Positions 48,314 through 59,144 are shown, numbered from the stretch's first letter. The stretch: 64,000 nt of DNA from Euwallacea fornicatus (GCF_040115645.1 NC_089544.1:1674001-1738000), one strand, 5' to 3'. Notes: generated from the sequence alone by a model not told the origin. A program made the numbers and translations.

Positions 48314-48669
48314 TGCACAAGGTGTCCGGCCAGACAACGATATCCCCTGAATGGTGGATAGGCCAACTCAAAATAAGTGGATTTAACTAAACCTGCCTTA
48401 GTCCCAAAATTGACGACAACCGAGATACAGGGTGTCAAGGGTGAAATAATAAATCGCATTTTTTTTAATGCCTCCCTACTACTGCGAACTAATTTCATGA
48501 AATTTTGTATTCGTGAATTTTTTGATATGATAAATTTTAATTTGCCCACGATTTCGGTGTATCGTCTAGAGGGCGCCACAGGCGGCCATTAGGACTCTTT
48601 TTGAGACATATTTTGAGTTGGCCTGTCCATCTTTCAGGGGGTAACGCTGACTTACGGGACACCCTGATA
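48314..48669. mobile_element. MITE (about 356 bp) with paired arms
   Basis: The left arm (AAGGTGTCCGGCC, then CCCCTGAATGGTGGATAGGC, then CAACTCAAAATA) pairs with the right arm read on the minus strand (CAGGGTGTCCCG, then CCCCTGAAAGATGGACAGGC, CAACTCAAAATA). An internal ACAGGGTGTCAAGG lies at 48427. Another end of the same type (ACACCCTGTATAT) abuts on the left at 48302. Confidence 0.75.
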
Positions 48670-49318
48670 TGTATACGCGGACCATACGAAACCATTGGCG
48701 TTCTTTCTGTTTTTTGTGAACCCCTGATCATTTGATGCTGTATTAAGAATCATTATATTCCAAAAATTACAAGATTGAATTGTTATTAGTATTATTGTTC
48801 GGCGGTGCATGTTATGTGAAACTGCGTATATAAAAGTGAAAAATGTGAAACTTTGCCATCCTGTGCATCAAAAAGGGAGCGTTCTTAACCACGAGTCTGT
48901 AGGCATTTTTTTTTATTATTGTGCAGAATACTATGGCCCCCTGAAATATCTCCATGGCGATCAATTGCACCCTGTATACGAGAAAATAAAATCTCGAATA
49001 AGTAAATTGTTGCGATATTTAAAAATCTCTGATGTTTCCCGATCGTTTCTTCTAACGCTGCCACTGTAACATAACACAAAACACACGCAAAGAGAAGCAG
49101 CTGCTTCAAGCAACACATTTCCGTAAACGTTTATGCAACTAATAACCGTCGAGGCGAAAACTATTTCGTGATCTATCACTTAGCGCTTATTAAGTTAATG
49201 TTTAATTAATTAATTTCTAACAGCGAAATGTATGAACTGCACCGAAAACTGTTTATTCGCCTTGTTTTCCGCCTAGGGCCCCATTCGTGAATCTGGGGCG
49301 TAGAACATTCCCGGAGAA

Positions 49319-49391
49319 TGACGTCAAAATGACGCGTATTTGTTGACGCTCTACATAGCCGCCTGGCTTCGATTGAACCATTTTGACGTCA
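49319..49391. repeat. 13-bp perfect inverted repeat containing TGACGTCA-type cores
   Basis: TGACGTCAAAATG at 49319-49331 and its exact reverse complement at 49379-49391 are separated by 47 bp. The surrounding region is GC-richer than its neighbours. Confidence 0.75.
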
Positions 49392-50267
49392 CTCGCCCCA
49401 GGGAACGTCCTGCTCCCCCGAATCGCTCGTTTGGTTCCCGAAGGGTTCGACAGATTTTCTTTAGGGATTTCGATTAGATATTCTAGGCCGCTCTTCCCAG
49501 CTTGACTTTCCTGGGAAGCCACTTAAGCCCGATTCTCCGAGTCCAAATGAAGTTAGGACTTGTTGAGCGACATCTCATAGAGAATGTAGAAGATAAATCC
49601 TCCCATGCTCATTGGTTTTGCCGATGAGTAGGGCTTAGGTTTTTTCATTGCTCATTAGTTTCTATGAGTCATGGATGACTTATTCAAATTCTATTGCATT
49701 TAGAACTCGTGCCTTGGGTGGAGCCTATTGATTATAGGCAGCAAAGGTTCAAGAATGCGCTAGCAATCTGTAATTTCCTAAACCCAATCAGCTTCGGAAA
49801 ATTGCAACATGGCGACACTCACCTGTTTGATTGGGGTCTACCTCCCATAAAGGGGACATGTCGTAATGGAAACTGTCACTGTTTGAGCGACGTTGCCAAG
49901 CCATGATAAAAATATCAAAAATGAACTCTAAAATATATGTGGTTGATTAAGGGTTGGTTTTTCAGTTATTCCCAGTTTTCTTGGCGCTGACCCACAGTGG
50001 CAAGGCCAACAATCTCCTTTTGGTGGCACCTTTACTTGCATAAACCTTAGCTTAACGTTTTTTGCATGTCGTGTTCCCATGCAGGAAGAAACACGAAAAT
50101 TCACATATAACAAAGAAAAAACACTCACAAATTCCGTTTCCTAGCTCTTATATTAAAAATTTAAACAAAAGTCATAATGCGCAGTACCTCATTTCAATAA
50201 AAAGAAATTCACTAAAAGTCCATGATCAACGTCATCTTGAGCAGTCCAAATGGCCGTTATTACGGCA

Positions 50268-50459
50268 TTAACCAATAATAGTCTTGCCCAGGCCAAGTCC
50301 AAGTCCAGTGGTTCCAACGATTCCGGGAACACCAACACCAACACCAATGGGAGCCAAGCCAACGGTACCCACTCCAATGGCGGGTCCCAATCCGATAACG
50401 CTGGCGTAGGTGGAGGTGATAGCCAGGATGGCGAAGACGGCCAAAGCGAGGAATTTCAT
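50268..50459 (-). CDS. Short secreted Gly/Val-rich peptide, subfamily 1
   Basis: 63 aa. The signal peptide MKFLALAVFAILAITSTYAS is followed by a 43-residue tail made of Gly, Val, Leu, Ile and Pro (VIGLGPAIGVGTVG, then GVGVGVPGIVGTTGLGLGLG), ending KTIIG. There is no Cys and almost no charge. It is intronless and has its own TATA box. Nearly identical to the gene at 51436 on the other strand; differences are mostly synonymous, plus two missing residues in the GV repeat. Similar low-complexity peptides are found among insect cuticle, secretion and antimicrobial proteins, but no function can be assigned. Confidence 0.85.
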   Translation of the reverse strand: MKFLALAVFAILAITSTYASVIGLGPAIGVGTVGLAPIGVGVGVPGIVGTTGLGLGLGKTIIG

Positions 50460-50524
50460 GGTGAGATTGAGGTTTTTCAAGTAGCAACTGATTGAAACTG
50501 ATAGCAGGTGTTGGTGAATTGTTG

Positions 50525-50532
50525 TATTTATA
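50525..50532 (-). promoter_or_regulatory. TATA box of the 50268-50459 peptide gene
   Basis: TATAAATA on the minus strand, 66 bp before the start codon, conserved in the inverted copy. Confidence 0.75.
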
Positions 50533-51114
50533 GGTTGAGACACGCAGAGGCACATTAAAATTTAATGAACGGTGGTATAGTATGGAAACTTGCCATAAAG
50601 ATAGTGCAACTTGTAGAGCTCTTGCGTTATTTTCTTGCAGATAAGTGGGAAGCGATGGCTTTCAAATGTGGCAGTTTGATATGTGAAAAATGGATGGGTA
50701 TGTCGTCATGTTTTCGCAAAACTTTACATGGATCCCTACAGTTTTGTAGTTAATGGAGAAGAATTTGCTCTGATGCTGTTGCGTTGTGCCCACGTTCAGC
50801 TACGGGAATCTCGGTGAAATTGAAAGGGATAAAATTAGTTCAGATTAGCTGAAGGTTAGCGCAACCACCGTTCGTGATCATGCGACAACACGAAAACCAC
50901 TAAAATTAAGTGCTTTCCATGCTCTCCGCCAAGAAAGCGCCCTCCGTACCACGACAAACGCGTCGCGGCGTTCCAGCTTCACATTTGGAAAATGCCAAAA
51001 CAACCCAATGTATAGACTTCACTTCTTACGGCGACCATCCTCGTTTCAATTAAGGAACGCAGATTTTTTTCCATGACGATGGCTGTAAGGTTCGGTTTTG
51101 CAAGTTAATGGAAA

Positions 51115-51190
51115 AAAAAATCACATAAATAATTATCCATTGGGGACAAATCTGGTGAGGGTGCCGGCCAAACAGGATTTCCGGCGTCAA
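51115..51190 (-). mobile_element. Transposase scrap between the inverted peptide genes
   Basis: The minus strand reads WPAPSPDLSPM around 51148-51175, the same motif as in the mariner-derived repeats. It lies in the spacer of the inverted duplication. Confidence 0.4.
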
Positions 51191-51361
51191 TGATGGAGAG
51201 CACGCTTTTTTAAATTACCCCCTGAAATAAGCTGGGCAAGAAGCCAACAAACTGGAAGTAAAAAATAATGCAAGAGTGCTACAAGTTGCACTATCTTTAG
51301 GGAAAATTTCCGTATTATACCCCCGCTGATTAAATGCAAATAATCCCCGCATTTCTCAACG

Positions 51362-51369
51362 TATAAATA
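51362..51369 (+). promoter_or_regulatory. TATA box of the 51436-51633 peptide gene
   Basis: TATAAATA 67 bp before the start codon. Confidence 0.78.
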
Positions 51370-51435
51370 CAATAATTTTTCCAACACCTGCTATCAGTTT
51401 CATTCAGTTGCAACTTGAAAAACCTCAATATCATC

Positions 51436-51633
51436 ATGAAATTCCTCGCTTTGGCCGTCTTCGCCATCCTGGCTATCACCTCCACCTACGCCAGCGTTAT
51501 CGGCTTGGGACCCGCCATTGGAGTGGGTACCGTTGGCCTGGCCCCCGTTGGTGTTGGTGTTGGTGTTGGTGTTCCCGGAATCGTTGGAACCACTGGACTT
51601 GGACTCGGCCTAGGCAAGACTATTATCGGTTGA
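51436..51633 (+). CDS. Short secreted Gly/Val-rich peptide, subfamily 1 (inverted twin)
   Basis: 65 aa. It has the same signal peptide as the 50268-50459 gene and the same tail with one extra GV pair (GVGVGVGVPGIVG), ending GLGLGKTIIG. The start is the ATG at 51436; an upstream in-frame TTG is not a likely start. Similarity to the twin extends through the 5' and 3' flanks, so the pair arose by a recent inverted duplication. Expected secreted; function unknown. Confidence 0.87.
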   Translation: MKFLALAVFAILAITSTYASVIGLGPAIGVGTVGLAPVGVGVGVGVPGIVGTTGLGLGLGKTIIG

Positions 51634-51779
51634 TGCCGCAATTAGAGCTATTTGGACTGCCCAAGATGACGTTGATCATGGACTTTTAGTTAATTTCTTT
51701 TTACCGAAATAAGGTACTGCGCATTATGATTTTTGTTCAAATTTTTAATATAAAAGTTAGGAAACTGCGTTTGTGTTTC

Positions 51780-53006
51780 TTTTCAAATATGGGTGAATTT
51801 CAGTATTTGCATGCACCCAAAGAGGTTTTGTATGAGTACCTAAATCAAGGTTCCAGCACTTCAGTATTGTCGCAGCAATAAATTGCGATAACAATGGAAT
51901 TATTAAACTTTCACCTGAACGCATTATCTAATGGTTTACTTACAGTGGTAAAGTCGCTTATAAATTCACAACAAAACGACATTAATTAACACTTTTTCAA
52001 ACGGTCGATGCTGTTTACAAGGCGACATTGAACTACTTTCGTTAAAAGGAAAATCGGGTTTGGTTATCAATCGGTTGCACTTGCTGCAATTTAAAATTTA
52101 TTTATGTTTAAAAAACGTTCAGGTCAAAAAAAAATGAGCGTTTTCGTGAATTTTAAATGTTTTAAATTCATCATTTAATTAATTACTAAAGTAATCATTT
52201 AATTAATTTGATAATTGAGGAACTCGGCGAAAGGATCAAACGGCAAGTTAGTTCAGGTTAGTGCACCCTAAAATCTCATCGAAAAAAGTTTACGGCCCAG
52301 GACTGATAGATAACTGATTGCTATAGTTAACGAAGAGATTTCGCACTGCTTACTTTATACTGAAAAAGCGAACAGGAAAAAACGGCAAAGTAAAAGCCAA
52401 TTCATGCAACATATCGACAAACAAAAGAAATAAAAACTATTCTTTTTGGCAGCGATGGAGGCCCTCGTGCGTTACCGCTAACTATCCGCTTGGACTTCCA
52501 AACTGGGACTGACTCCCAATTTTGTTTTATTCAATTTTATTTGAAATTTATTTTTATTTTATCCTCCTGGAAATTTATTAACAGGCTCCCGCGCATCTGT
52601 TGTTACATTGATGCTAACTTACAATGGAAGCAAAAAAGCCGATTTGGTGAGGTCAAAACGTGACGAAAGGATAACTTGTTGCGTGTCATTTTTCTTGGAA
52701 TTAAAAGAGGAACGAAAATTTGGACAAATTCAGATTCGAAATCGAACAGTTGATGGTCATGTTGATGATTGCGAAAAGCCGAAACGTCGCCTTTTTACAT
52801 GCTCCCTCTGGCGGAGGAGGAAAATTTATTCCAAATATGTGAGGGCCATTTACTAAAATCTACGTAAATAAAGACACAAAATCATGTTGTATTGATTCCA
52901 TCATTTACTTAAAAAACCATAAGATGTACAAAATAAATCCGTGCGATCCAATAACTGCACATTTTACGGTTCCAAGTACGTAGGTGGTCGAACGGTTTCA
53001 AATGGT
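51780..53006. other. Spacer without a recognised gene
   Basis: Contains ATCATTTAATTAATT twice at about 52170-52212. At 52735-52800 there is a fragment of the mariner-derived arm (TTGATGATTGCGAAAAGCCG, then AAACGTCGCC). The open frame at 52608-52856 overlaps that fragment and is not a gene. Confidence 0.45.
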
Positions 53007-53189
53007 TCATCCCCAGTGGTGACCATGGCCAGCACCCCAGCCAGCTCCACCCCAACCGGCTCCACCCCAACCACCTCGGCCCCAACCGGCTCCTCCCCAG
53101 GCACCTGTTGGTACAGGTTCAGGCTCAGGCTCAGCGAGAACCGAGAAAATGGCGATCAAAGCCACAGCGACGAACAAAAGGAATTTCAT
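53007..53189 (-). CDS. Short secreted Gly/Trp-rich peptide, subfamily 2
   Basis: 60 aa. The signal MKFLLFVAVALIAIFSVLA is followed by an acidic Pro stretch EPEPEPVPTG and then repeats of WGGAGWG / GRGGWGG, ending GAGHGHHWG. Trp and Gly dominate the tail; there is no Cys. The same signal and EP motif occur at 54568, and the same W-G repeats at 59449. Intronless. Likely secreted or extracellular matrix; function unknown. Confidence 0.85.
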   Translation of the reverse strand: MKFLLFVAVALIAIFSVLAEPEPEPVPTGAWGGAGWGRGGWGGAGWGGAGWGAGHGHHWG

Positions 53190-53253
53190 CGTGGTTGTTG
53201 ATGATGGTTTTAGACTCGAAGGGAGACTATGCGTTCTGGGAGCTATTTGCTGG

Positions 53254-53261
53254 TATTTATA
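53254..53261 (-). promoter_or_regulatory. TATA box of the 53007-53189 peptide gene
   Basis: TATAAATA on the minus strand, within a TATAAATACCAG context that is shared exactly with the 59449 gene. Confidence 0.78.
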
Positions 53262-53279
53262 CGAACGGGCACTACTGAA

Positions 53280-54480
53280 GAGCTTACGAAATACTTATTA
53301 AAGCAGCATTCTCTATTGGTTATGTAAGGTGTATTAGTGACTTTTTAATTGATTTCTTAGCAAGGAATACATATTCAGCAAAGCAAAAAATTGCCGTGTC
53401 ATTTGCATGATTAGAGTTTGTGTATAATAGATATATGGGTAAATCAATATAGGAAAATTATGCATATCTTAGCGGGTCTACGGTTATCGGTATATTTTTG
53501 TTGCTGGAAAATAACGAATGTAGCGCGATTCCGATTTATTATGGCCGCGAAACATTCACGCTACAAGACCGGAAAACAGCGTTTTGTAGGGCGCGCAACG
53601 GAAAGGCGACGAGCCAGAGGCGAGGCCTGGAAAACTCACATTCTCGGGCGCGTGAGGTGCGACGTCGACGTTAGCCGATTTTTTTGCCAATTTTTTAAAT
53701 TTCATTTCCGATTTTACCAAGGAGTCTTGCTGAAGACTCTTCCAAAGATTCGCCGTTCCGCACCCAAAACAACATCTCGCCGTATTCGATTTTTTCAATC
53801 TCTATGTAAGCGATTAACTCATGGAATAAATGCAATTAAATTGCTTATCAATAGCAATTAAAAGTGTCATTCAAATGATTAATGTCCATTCGTACGCTCT
53901 AATCATGCAAATCACCCAATCCTATGGATTTTTCCACATCACGGGGCTTTTGCTGCCCATAAAAGTGCACGTTACATCACGAGGCACTAACGCTACATTA
54001 AAAAGGACTTCATAAGCTCGTCCGAATTCATGTAAATACAACCATAGATCTTCTCCGAACCACAATAGCAACCCAAAAACGTTACATGTGGATTCACTTG
54101 CATATAGGGACGAATTTGTCACATGTTACCGTTTCTTTAGTAAATTCTGGAATAAGTCGCCCGACGGAATACCAGGGCCGGATAGGCCTAAGCGCATTTT
54201 TCCCCGTCAACAAAAAAAAAACGTTGGTTCAGGTTCGGGATATTCACCAAATGACGAAGATGAGATTTTGAAGCAGAGAGCATTCATAATGTTCGTTCAT
54301 AGATATGAATTGTTCATAAATATTGACAAACCTTATGAATTAACTAATGAATTAATGATCAGTTTCGAGTGCTCCAAATAACAATACAACACTCGTTTTT
54401 CTTACATCACCACACAAAACGATATCTTTAAAAATGTTTCATAAGATCTGGTCGCCAACAGTGCCCCTAAATGGATTCCC
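53280..54480. other. Spacer without a recognised gene
   Basis: An open frame at 53418-53861 (+, 147 codons) is Arg/Lys-rich and not similar to anything I know. It has no Kozak context or splice evidence and is probably chance. Confidence 0.4.
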
Positions 54481-54488
54481 GAGACCAG

Positions 54489-54496
54489 TATAAAAA
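54489..54496 (+). promoter_or_regulatory. TATA box of the 54568-54729 peptide gene
   Basis: TATAAAAA, 72 bp before the start codon. Confidence 0.72.
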
Positions 54497-54567
54497 TGGT
54501 TCCGTTGGATATGAGAAGCATAGTCTTTTGCCAACTCCAAAAGCAATCAGAACCAACCACCAGAACC

Positions 54568-54729
54568 ATGAAATTCTTCCTGTTTGTCGCTGTTGCCCTT
54601 ATCGCGTTCTTCGCCGTCTTTGCCACCGCCCATGCCGAGCCTGAACCCGTTGCTGCTCCAGTACCAGTACCACCAGCCGGTCTAGGTCTTGGAATTGGTT
54701 TGGGACATGGAGGATTGTTGGTGGGTTAG
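54568..54729 (+). CDS. Short secreted peptide, mosaic of subfamilies 2 and 1
   Basis: 53 aa. The signal MKFFLFVAVALIAFFAVFA is followed by THAEPEPVAAPVPVPP and a Gly-Leu tail ending LGHGGLLVG. The front half matches the 53007 and 59449 genes and the tail resembles the GLGLG tails of the 50268/51436 pair. Intronless. A poly(A) signal (AATAAA) lies at 54845. Expected secreted; function unknown. Confidence 0.82.
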   Translation: MKFFLFVAVALIAFFAVFATAHAEPEPVAAPVPVPPAGLGLGIGLGHGGLLVG

Positions 54730-54899
54730 ATACCTTCTTACCGTACCACCATCTACTCACGAATAGGAAGACTGATATGTGGATGTACGGGAATTTTTTG
54801 TAATTTTTTGTAATTTACATGTTAGTGTTTCTTGGGAATTTTGCAATAAACATCGATTTGCAATGATTGGTGCCATTTTTTCAAGGGCCGTAGGTAGTT

Positions 54900-56010
54900 G
54901 GGAATACAGGGCGATTGTCTTAAAGTGACTCGTCCTATCCCGACGCCGAGGTATATTTGAGGCTAGTGGTGGCGCATTTTGCCGCTTTTGGAATCATGTA
55001 GAGCGAGCAACAAAGTTGCGATCGCAAGGTAAAACTTTCCATATGGAAACTGATTGTTTTCGTATCACTTTTGAGTCCTGCTGAATGATCGCCCATTCAT
55101 CGACACGTATTGATTATCTAGAAATCCAGGTGAGGTAAGAATTTGCGAAACTTGACCATGTTTAAAGCACCCAAGGAACTCTATTAATCCAGCGAATCGT
55201 AAAAAGAACTTTATCGCATTACTTTAAATACCTCAAGACGGACTAAAGTGGAGCGTTTAATACGCTATTAAATCACAGGCTGTTTCGTTTAGAAAAGGAG
55301 CCCAAAGTGTAAAATTTTGTCCTTTTTACCATCCCATTTTAAACGTTGGAAAAAAGACGGCATTGTGGCCTATTTAAATTTTTTTGAAGGGACAACAGAA
55401 CTGACCCGTTACCCAATTCGTATCGATTGTTCTCTTTGCCTTCTGCACGAAAAAAAACCATTGAGGGGAAACTAGCAAAGAAGAATGAGAAAAACAAATA
55501 AAAAAGGAAGAAAAAAATAAAAGAAGGGAAAAACACAAAATATTGAAAAAGAACAAGAAGGAAAAAAATAAGATAAAAGAAAAACATGCCTAGTTTTTCT
55601 GAGGATGGAATATCTTAGTTAAAAAAATGCATGAAGGGGATAAGAAATAAAAATTAAGGGTGAAACTGACGGGAAACGTGAGTGAAATCGCATCAATTTT
55701 TTTGGTACCGCCGTGGTTCTCCGCTTCAACATGTGCAGAAACAAGTCGTACCATTTCCATTTGCCACATACCGTCCACACCTTTTTTCGCCCTGTATGTT
55801 CATTATCTGCTGTAAAAGTCCGTAACCGTACCCGTCGTATGTAAATCAATCTCCAGGCCTACATTCGAACAGAAAAAAAAATAACTGGTACTGCAATAAA
55901 TATAAGCGGTCAACCTATCCGATGATGAAATTCTCGCGGTCAATTTCTCATAATATCTGCATTGTTTCATTGTTCGCAGGATTTAAACGGGGTGGGTTTT
56001 TTTTACCAGG
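54900..56010. other. Spacer with a long purine-rich tract
   Basis: 55470-55590 is almost pure A/G on the plus strand (repeats of GAAAAA and AAGAAGG). The minus-strand frames through it are Phe-rich artefacts. Confidence 0.6.
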
Positions 56011-56017
56011 ATCAACC

Positions 56018-56024
56018 ATATAAG
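56018..56024 (+). promoter_or_regulatory. Probable TATA box of the 56115-56318 peptide gene
   Basis: ATATAAG, 91 bp before the start codon, weaker than in the other members. Confidence 0.5.
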
Positions 56025-56114
56025 CAGCACCGTTAAGTTATGCTAATAAGTCTCGAGTAGTCTTTGCCTCTAGTAACCACTTTCAGTGAAAACACTGTTT
56101 CTACGATCCTCAAA

Positions 56115-56318
56115 ATGAAATTCCTGGTTTTCGCCCTCGTCGCTGTCCTGGCCATCAGCTCCGCCTACGCAGGACTCATCGCTGGACACGGGGCCATCCT
56201 GGCAGCGCCAGCCGTAGCTGTGGCTCGTCCAGCTATCCTGGCTCCCACCCTCGCCATCGGCCATGGGGGACTGGCTCTCGGCCACGGTGCCATTCTGGGA
56301 CATGGGGGAATCTGGTAA
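56115..56318 (+). CDS. Short secreted Gly/His/Ala-rich peptide, subfamily 3
   Basis: 67 aa. The signal MKFLVFALVAVLAISSAYA is followed by GLIAGHGAILAAPAVAVA, a central Ala/Pro segment and GHG repeats ending LGHGGIW. The repeated GHGAIL motif is shared with the 57651 gene. No Cys, few charges. Intronless. Expected secreted; function unknown. Confidence 0.84.
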   Translation: MKFLVFALVAVLAISSAYAGLIAGHGAILAAPAVAVARPAILAPTLAIGHGGLALGHGAILGHGGIW

Positions 56319-57650
56319 ACCGACAAGGCCACCTTTTATGCGCAAACTGTGTTTGCAAAGTTATGAAATATGCATGTTTTGCTTAGTTGCAAATAATGCA
56401 CATTTATTTCTTTTTTAAATTTGTAAACGATAACGATTAAACGAGTTTGCTGTATTAACTTTCCGCTTGAACTATGGATTTTTGATGAAATATATCTATG
56501 TAAGGTACACAGGAGATTTTGGATTTTGTTTAACGCTATTTCGAACATATTTCCCCGAATAAGTGCGAGAAAATTGGTTGGAGCGGTATTCACCGCTGGA
56601 CCTCTGCCTCGTGCGACGACCAACGCAGTTACTTAACGGGGCGAGGGCAGGAACGCCTAAAGCAATAATCGGGGAAATAACATACGTTAACAATAACACA
56701 CAAATCTTTCATTTTTGCTATTTTTCCCTGTCGCAAAAGTTGGAAAAACAAATATCGCCCAAGTTGGAATCTTTTAAACCCACACAATTTGGATCCCGGC
56801 CAAGAGGGTCTTTTCCAAGGCGATGGCTTGTTCACAGGCGTTCAGGCACGTTTTTAGGTGCATATTTCTATTATGGCGATCTGGTAATTTTTTCGGGAAA
56901 AACTGTACTGTTTTGTCGCATGAAGGGACACGAAAGTCCCTCGACGACCTATTTTCGGCTGACTTCACGGCGTGCCCTGCTCCCTGCGTCGAACCACGGA
57001 AAAGCATTTTTCGCGGCGTTAATTTTTCAACAGCTTCAATATCGAAAAAAGTTCATACTTATGCGGCCCCGTATCTTGGAAACCACAAGAGAATCTGCAA
57101 AACTGTTTGTGTACGGCGATGGCGAGCAGCGAGACGATTAATTTAATGTATTTTTAAGACAATTGCTCCACGTGTTCCCGAGATATCGGCGGTTGAAGTT
57201 CGCAAACTGGTGACACGTCTCCTCCCTTGGGGAATTTGCGACCGACAGAGCGCCATTTATACGTGACGTCGTTTTGTCGTCAGAGATGCGTAACGCGCTG
57301 GCGCAGTCGGCGTCAATGAGGCATGGGAGGTCTCGGCGGCGTCACTTCCTGCGACATCGCCGCCGTGGACTGGTGCCCGAAAGAGGGAACCGGAACTGTC
57401 GAAACAGTACCACATCCACTTTTAGACTGTGTGCTAAAACCAGATGGGGCGAAATGAGGGGGCTGATCATCATACTGTGTACCTTCTTTATTCGCAAAAA
57501 AAATTATATTAAGCCAAAATAATGGAAAGAAATTATTGACAAAACAAAAAAAATTGCATCATTTGTACAAACAAAAATATGCACATTTTTAAACTTTGCC
57601 ATAACGGAAATTTCCAAAGTAGAGTGGTAGTGGGCTTACGGCCGTGCTTC

Positions 57651-57842
57651 TTAACCGAGGATGGCACCATGACCGATGAGTCCATGGCCAATGAGTCCGG
57701 TATGAGCTACACCTACAGCTGGGCCAACAATTGTTGGGACGGCAGCAACAGCTGGGGTCAAGATGGCCCCATGGCCGATGACGCCGGCGTAGGCAGAGCT
57801 GATGGCCAAGATGGCGAAGAGGGCGAATACGAGGAATTTCAT
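57651..57842 (-). CDS. Short secreted Gly/His/Val-rich peptide, subfamily 3
   Basis: 63 aa. The signal MKFLVFALFAILAISSAYA is followed by GVIGHGAILTPAVAAVPTIV, a GVAHTG segment and IGHGLIGHGAILG. It pairs with the 56115 gene in signal, GHGAIL motif and length, on the opposite strand, about 1.3 kb away. Intronless with its own TATA box. Expected secreted; function unknown. Confidence 0.85.
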   Translation of the reverse strand: MKFLVFALFAILAISSAYAGVIGHGAILTPAVAAVPTIVGPAVGVAHTGLIGHGLIGHGAILG

Positions 57843-57910
57843 CTTGATGGCGATGGTTTGGTTTGGTCTGCGGCTTGCAAGATATATGTTTACTCCCTGC
57901 ACCGCAGTGC

Positions 57911-57918
57911 ATTTTATA
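57911..57918 (-). promoter_or_regulatory. TATA box of the 57651-57842 peptide gene
   Basis: TATAAAAT on the minus strand, about 69 bp before the start codon. Confidence 0.72.
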
Positions 57919-58640
57919 TGCAGCAGGCCGCAAAAAAAATTGTGTTGGGTTTAATCCTCAACAATGAAGGCGGATATGAGCAATTTGTGCAAGAGATTTC
58001 ATCAGATGTTAACCTATCCCACTTGAATTTTTATTATTGATGGTAATTTTCTTTATGTAACACTGCAGGAGCGTATGGCTTGACTGGCCATTGATGTGTA
58101 TGCGATACTTCGAGTTAAATAAACCTGCCTGCTGCATTTTTTTAAAAATTTATTATCATAATATGCTGAGACTCTGTATCTCAGACACCAAAAGAGATTT
58201 TGCAAATGCGTCTGCTTAGGGTCATAGAGCTCGTCGAGACGACGAATTTGAGCCATTTTTAAGCCAACTGCCCCCCGCGTTCCCGAGATATCGGCGGCTC
58301 AAAGTTTGAACAGTGACAGAAATGGGTAATTGCCCCTTTTGACATTTTTCGAAAAAAATTCGAAATTTTCGATGTGCGACTGATCGGTCCGACGGACCCA
58401 TATGGGCCTTATATTGAGCGTGGGTGCCATTTTTGAGCAAAAAAAGTCGCAAAATTCAGGACTTAAGTCATGCGGTGGCTCGGAAATTTAAAAAGATACT
58501 GACATGCGTTTTGCGGGGTTTTATGGAGCTCGCGCGGGCCATTAATTTGAGCAATTTCTCAAGGCAATCGCCTCGCGCCTGCGCGAAATATCGACATTTA
58601 AAGCTTTAAAACTGGCAAAAAAATTGAATAGTTTTTTGAC

Positions 58641-59057
58641 AATTTTCGGAAAAAAATCAACGTTTTTAGTGTGCTGTTTTCCCGCTTAGTAGTCGTGCGG
58701 ATCCTCAATCGAGAACATGTGCTTCGGAAAAACTTTATCGAGGAACATTTTTCAGGAAAAAATAGGTAATAATTGTTACGAACATCCCTCCAAAATTGTG
58801 CCTCTGGATAGCCGAAACGGCCTAAACGGACATTAATTAGTTTGCGATTACCATATTTTAATCTCCATGTGACCATCCCCTTGTATAAAACGACCACAGT
58901 TCGTGACGTATTGTGGGTGTTTCTGCAGGCGCTTATACAATTTCTGATTTATCCAAGTTACATAAACATATTAACAACTATATTTGCATAGGAACAATCA
59001 ACAATGAATTATTGTCCTGATCAGCTGCTAACGCCGCATATGTTAACAGCCTGATGT
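58641..59057. other. Spacer without a recognised gene
   Basis: AT-rich; no coding or repeat signal beyond short motifs. Confidence 0.4.
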
Positions 59058-59144
59058 GGGATTATGCGCGTCTCAACAGCACGAACGGGATTATGCGCAT
59101 CTCAACAGCACGAATGGGATCATGCGCATCTTCACAACATAAGA
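59058..59144. repeat. Three 29-bp tandem units
   Basis: Units start at 59058, 59087 and 59116, each beginning GGGATTATGCGC or GGGATCATGCGC and containing CTCAACAGCACGAA or a variant. The array lies about 235 bp upstream of the TATA box of the last peptide gene. Confidence 0.88.

Larger units (their letters stand above)
57060..58640. repeat. Dispersed repeat with at least three copies (57060-57230, 58160-58345, 58470-58640)
   Basis: Each copy carries a version of GTTCCCGAGATATCGGCGG followed by AAGTT or AAAGC and preceded by CAATTGCTCC, CAACTGCCCC or CAATCGCCTC. The second and third copies share an upstream GAGCTCG motif. The peptide gene at 57651-57842 lies between copies one and two. A further related segment is in glycosidase intron 1. 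Confidence 0.6.

Noticed and set aside
49253..49522. 89-codon minus-strand open frame
   Set aside because: It spans the CRE-type inverted repeat in a GC-richer patch and matches no family I know; no transcript signals seen.
51408..51689. Frame rich in Trp, Cys and Arg overlapping the peptide gene
   Set aside because: It is a shifted reading of the Gly/Val coding sequence at 51436-51633.
53418..53861. 147-codon Arg-rich open frame
   Set aside because: Composition looks like chance in a spacer; no start context or conserved motif.
55339..55587. Open frame rich in Phe and Leu on the minus strand, resembling a membrane protein
   Set aside because: It is the complement of a long A/G-rich tract; low complexity explains both the open frame and the hydrophobicity.
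56563..57141. 192-codon plus-strand open frame
   Set aside because: No motif, no promoter or splice context, and its end overlaps a copy of the dispersed GAGATATCGG repeat.
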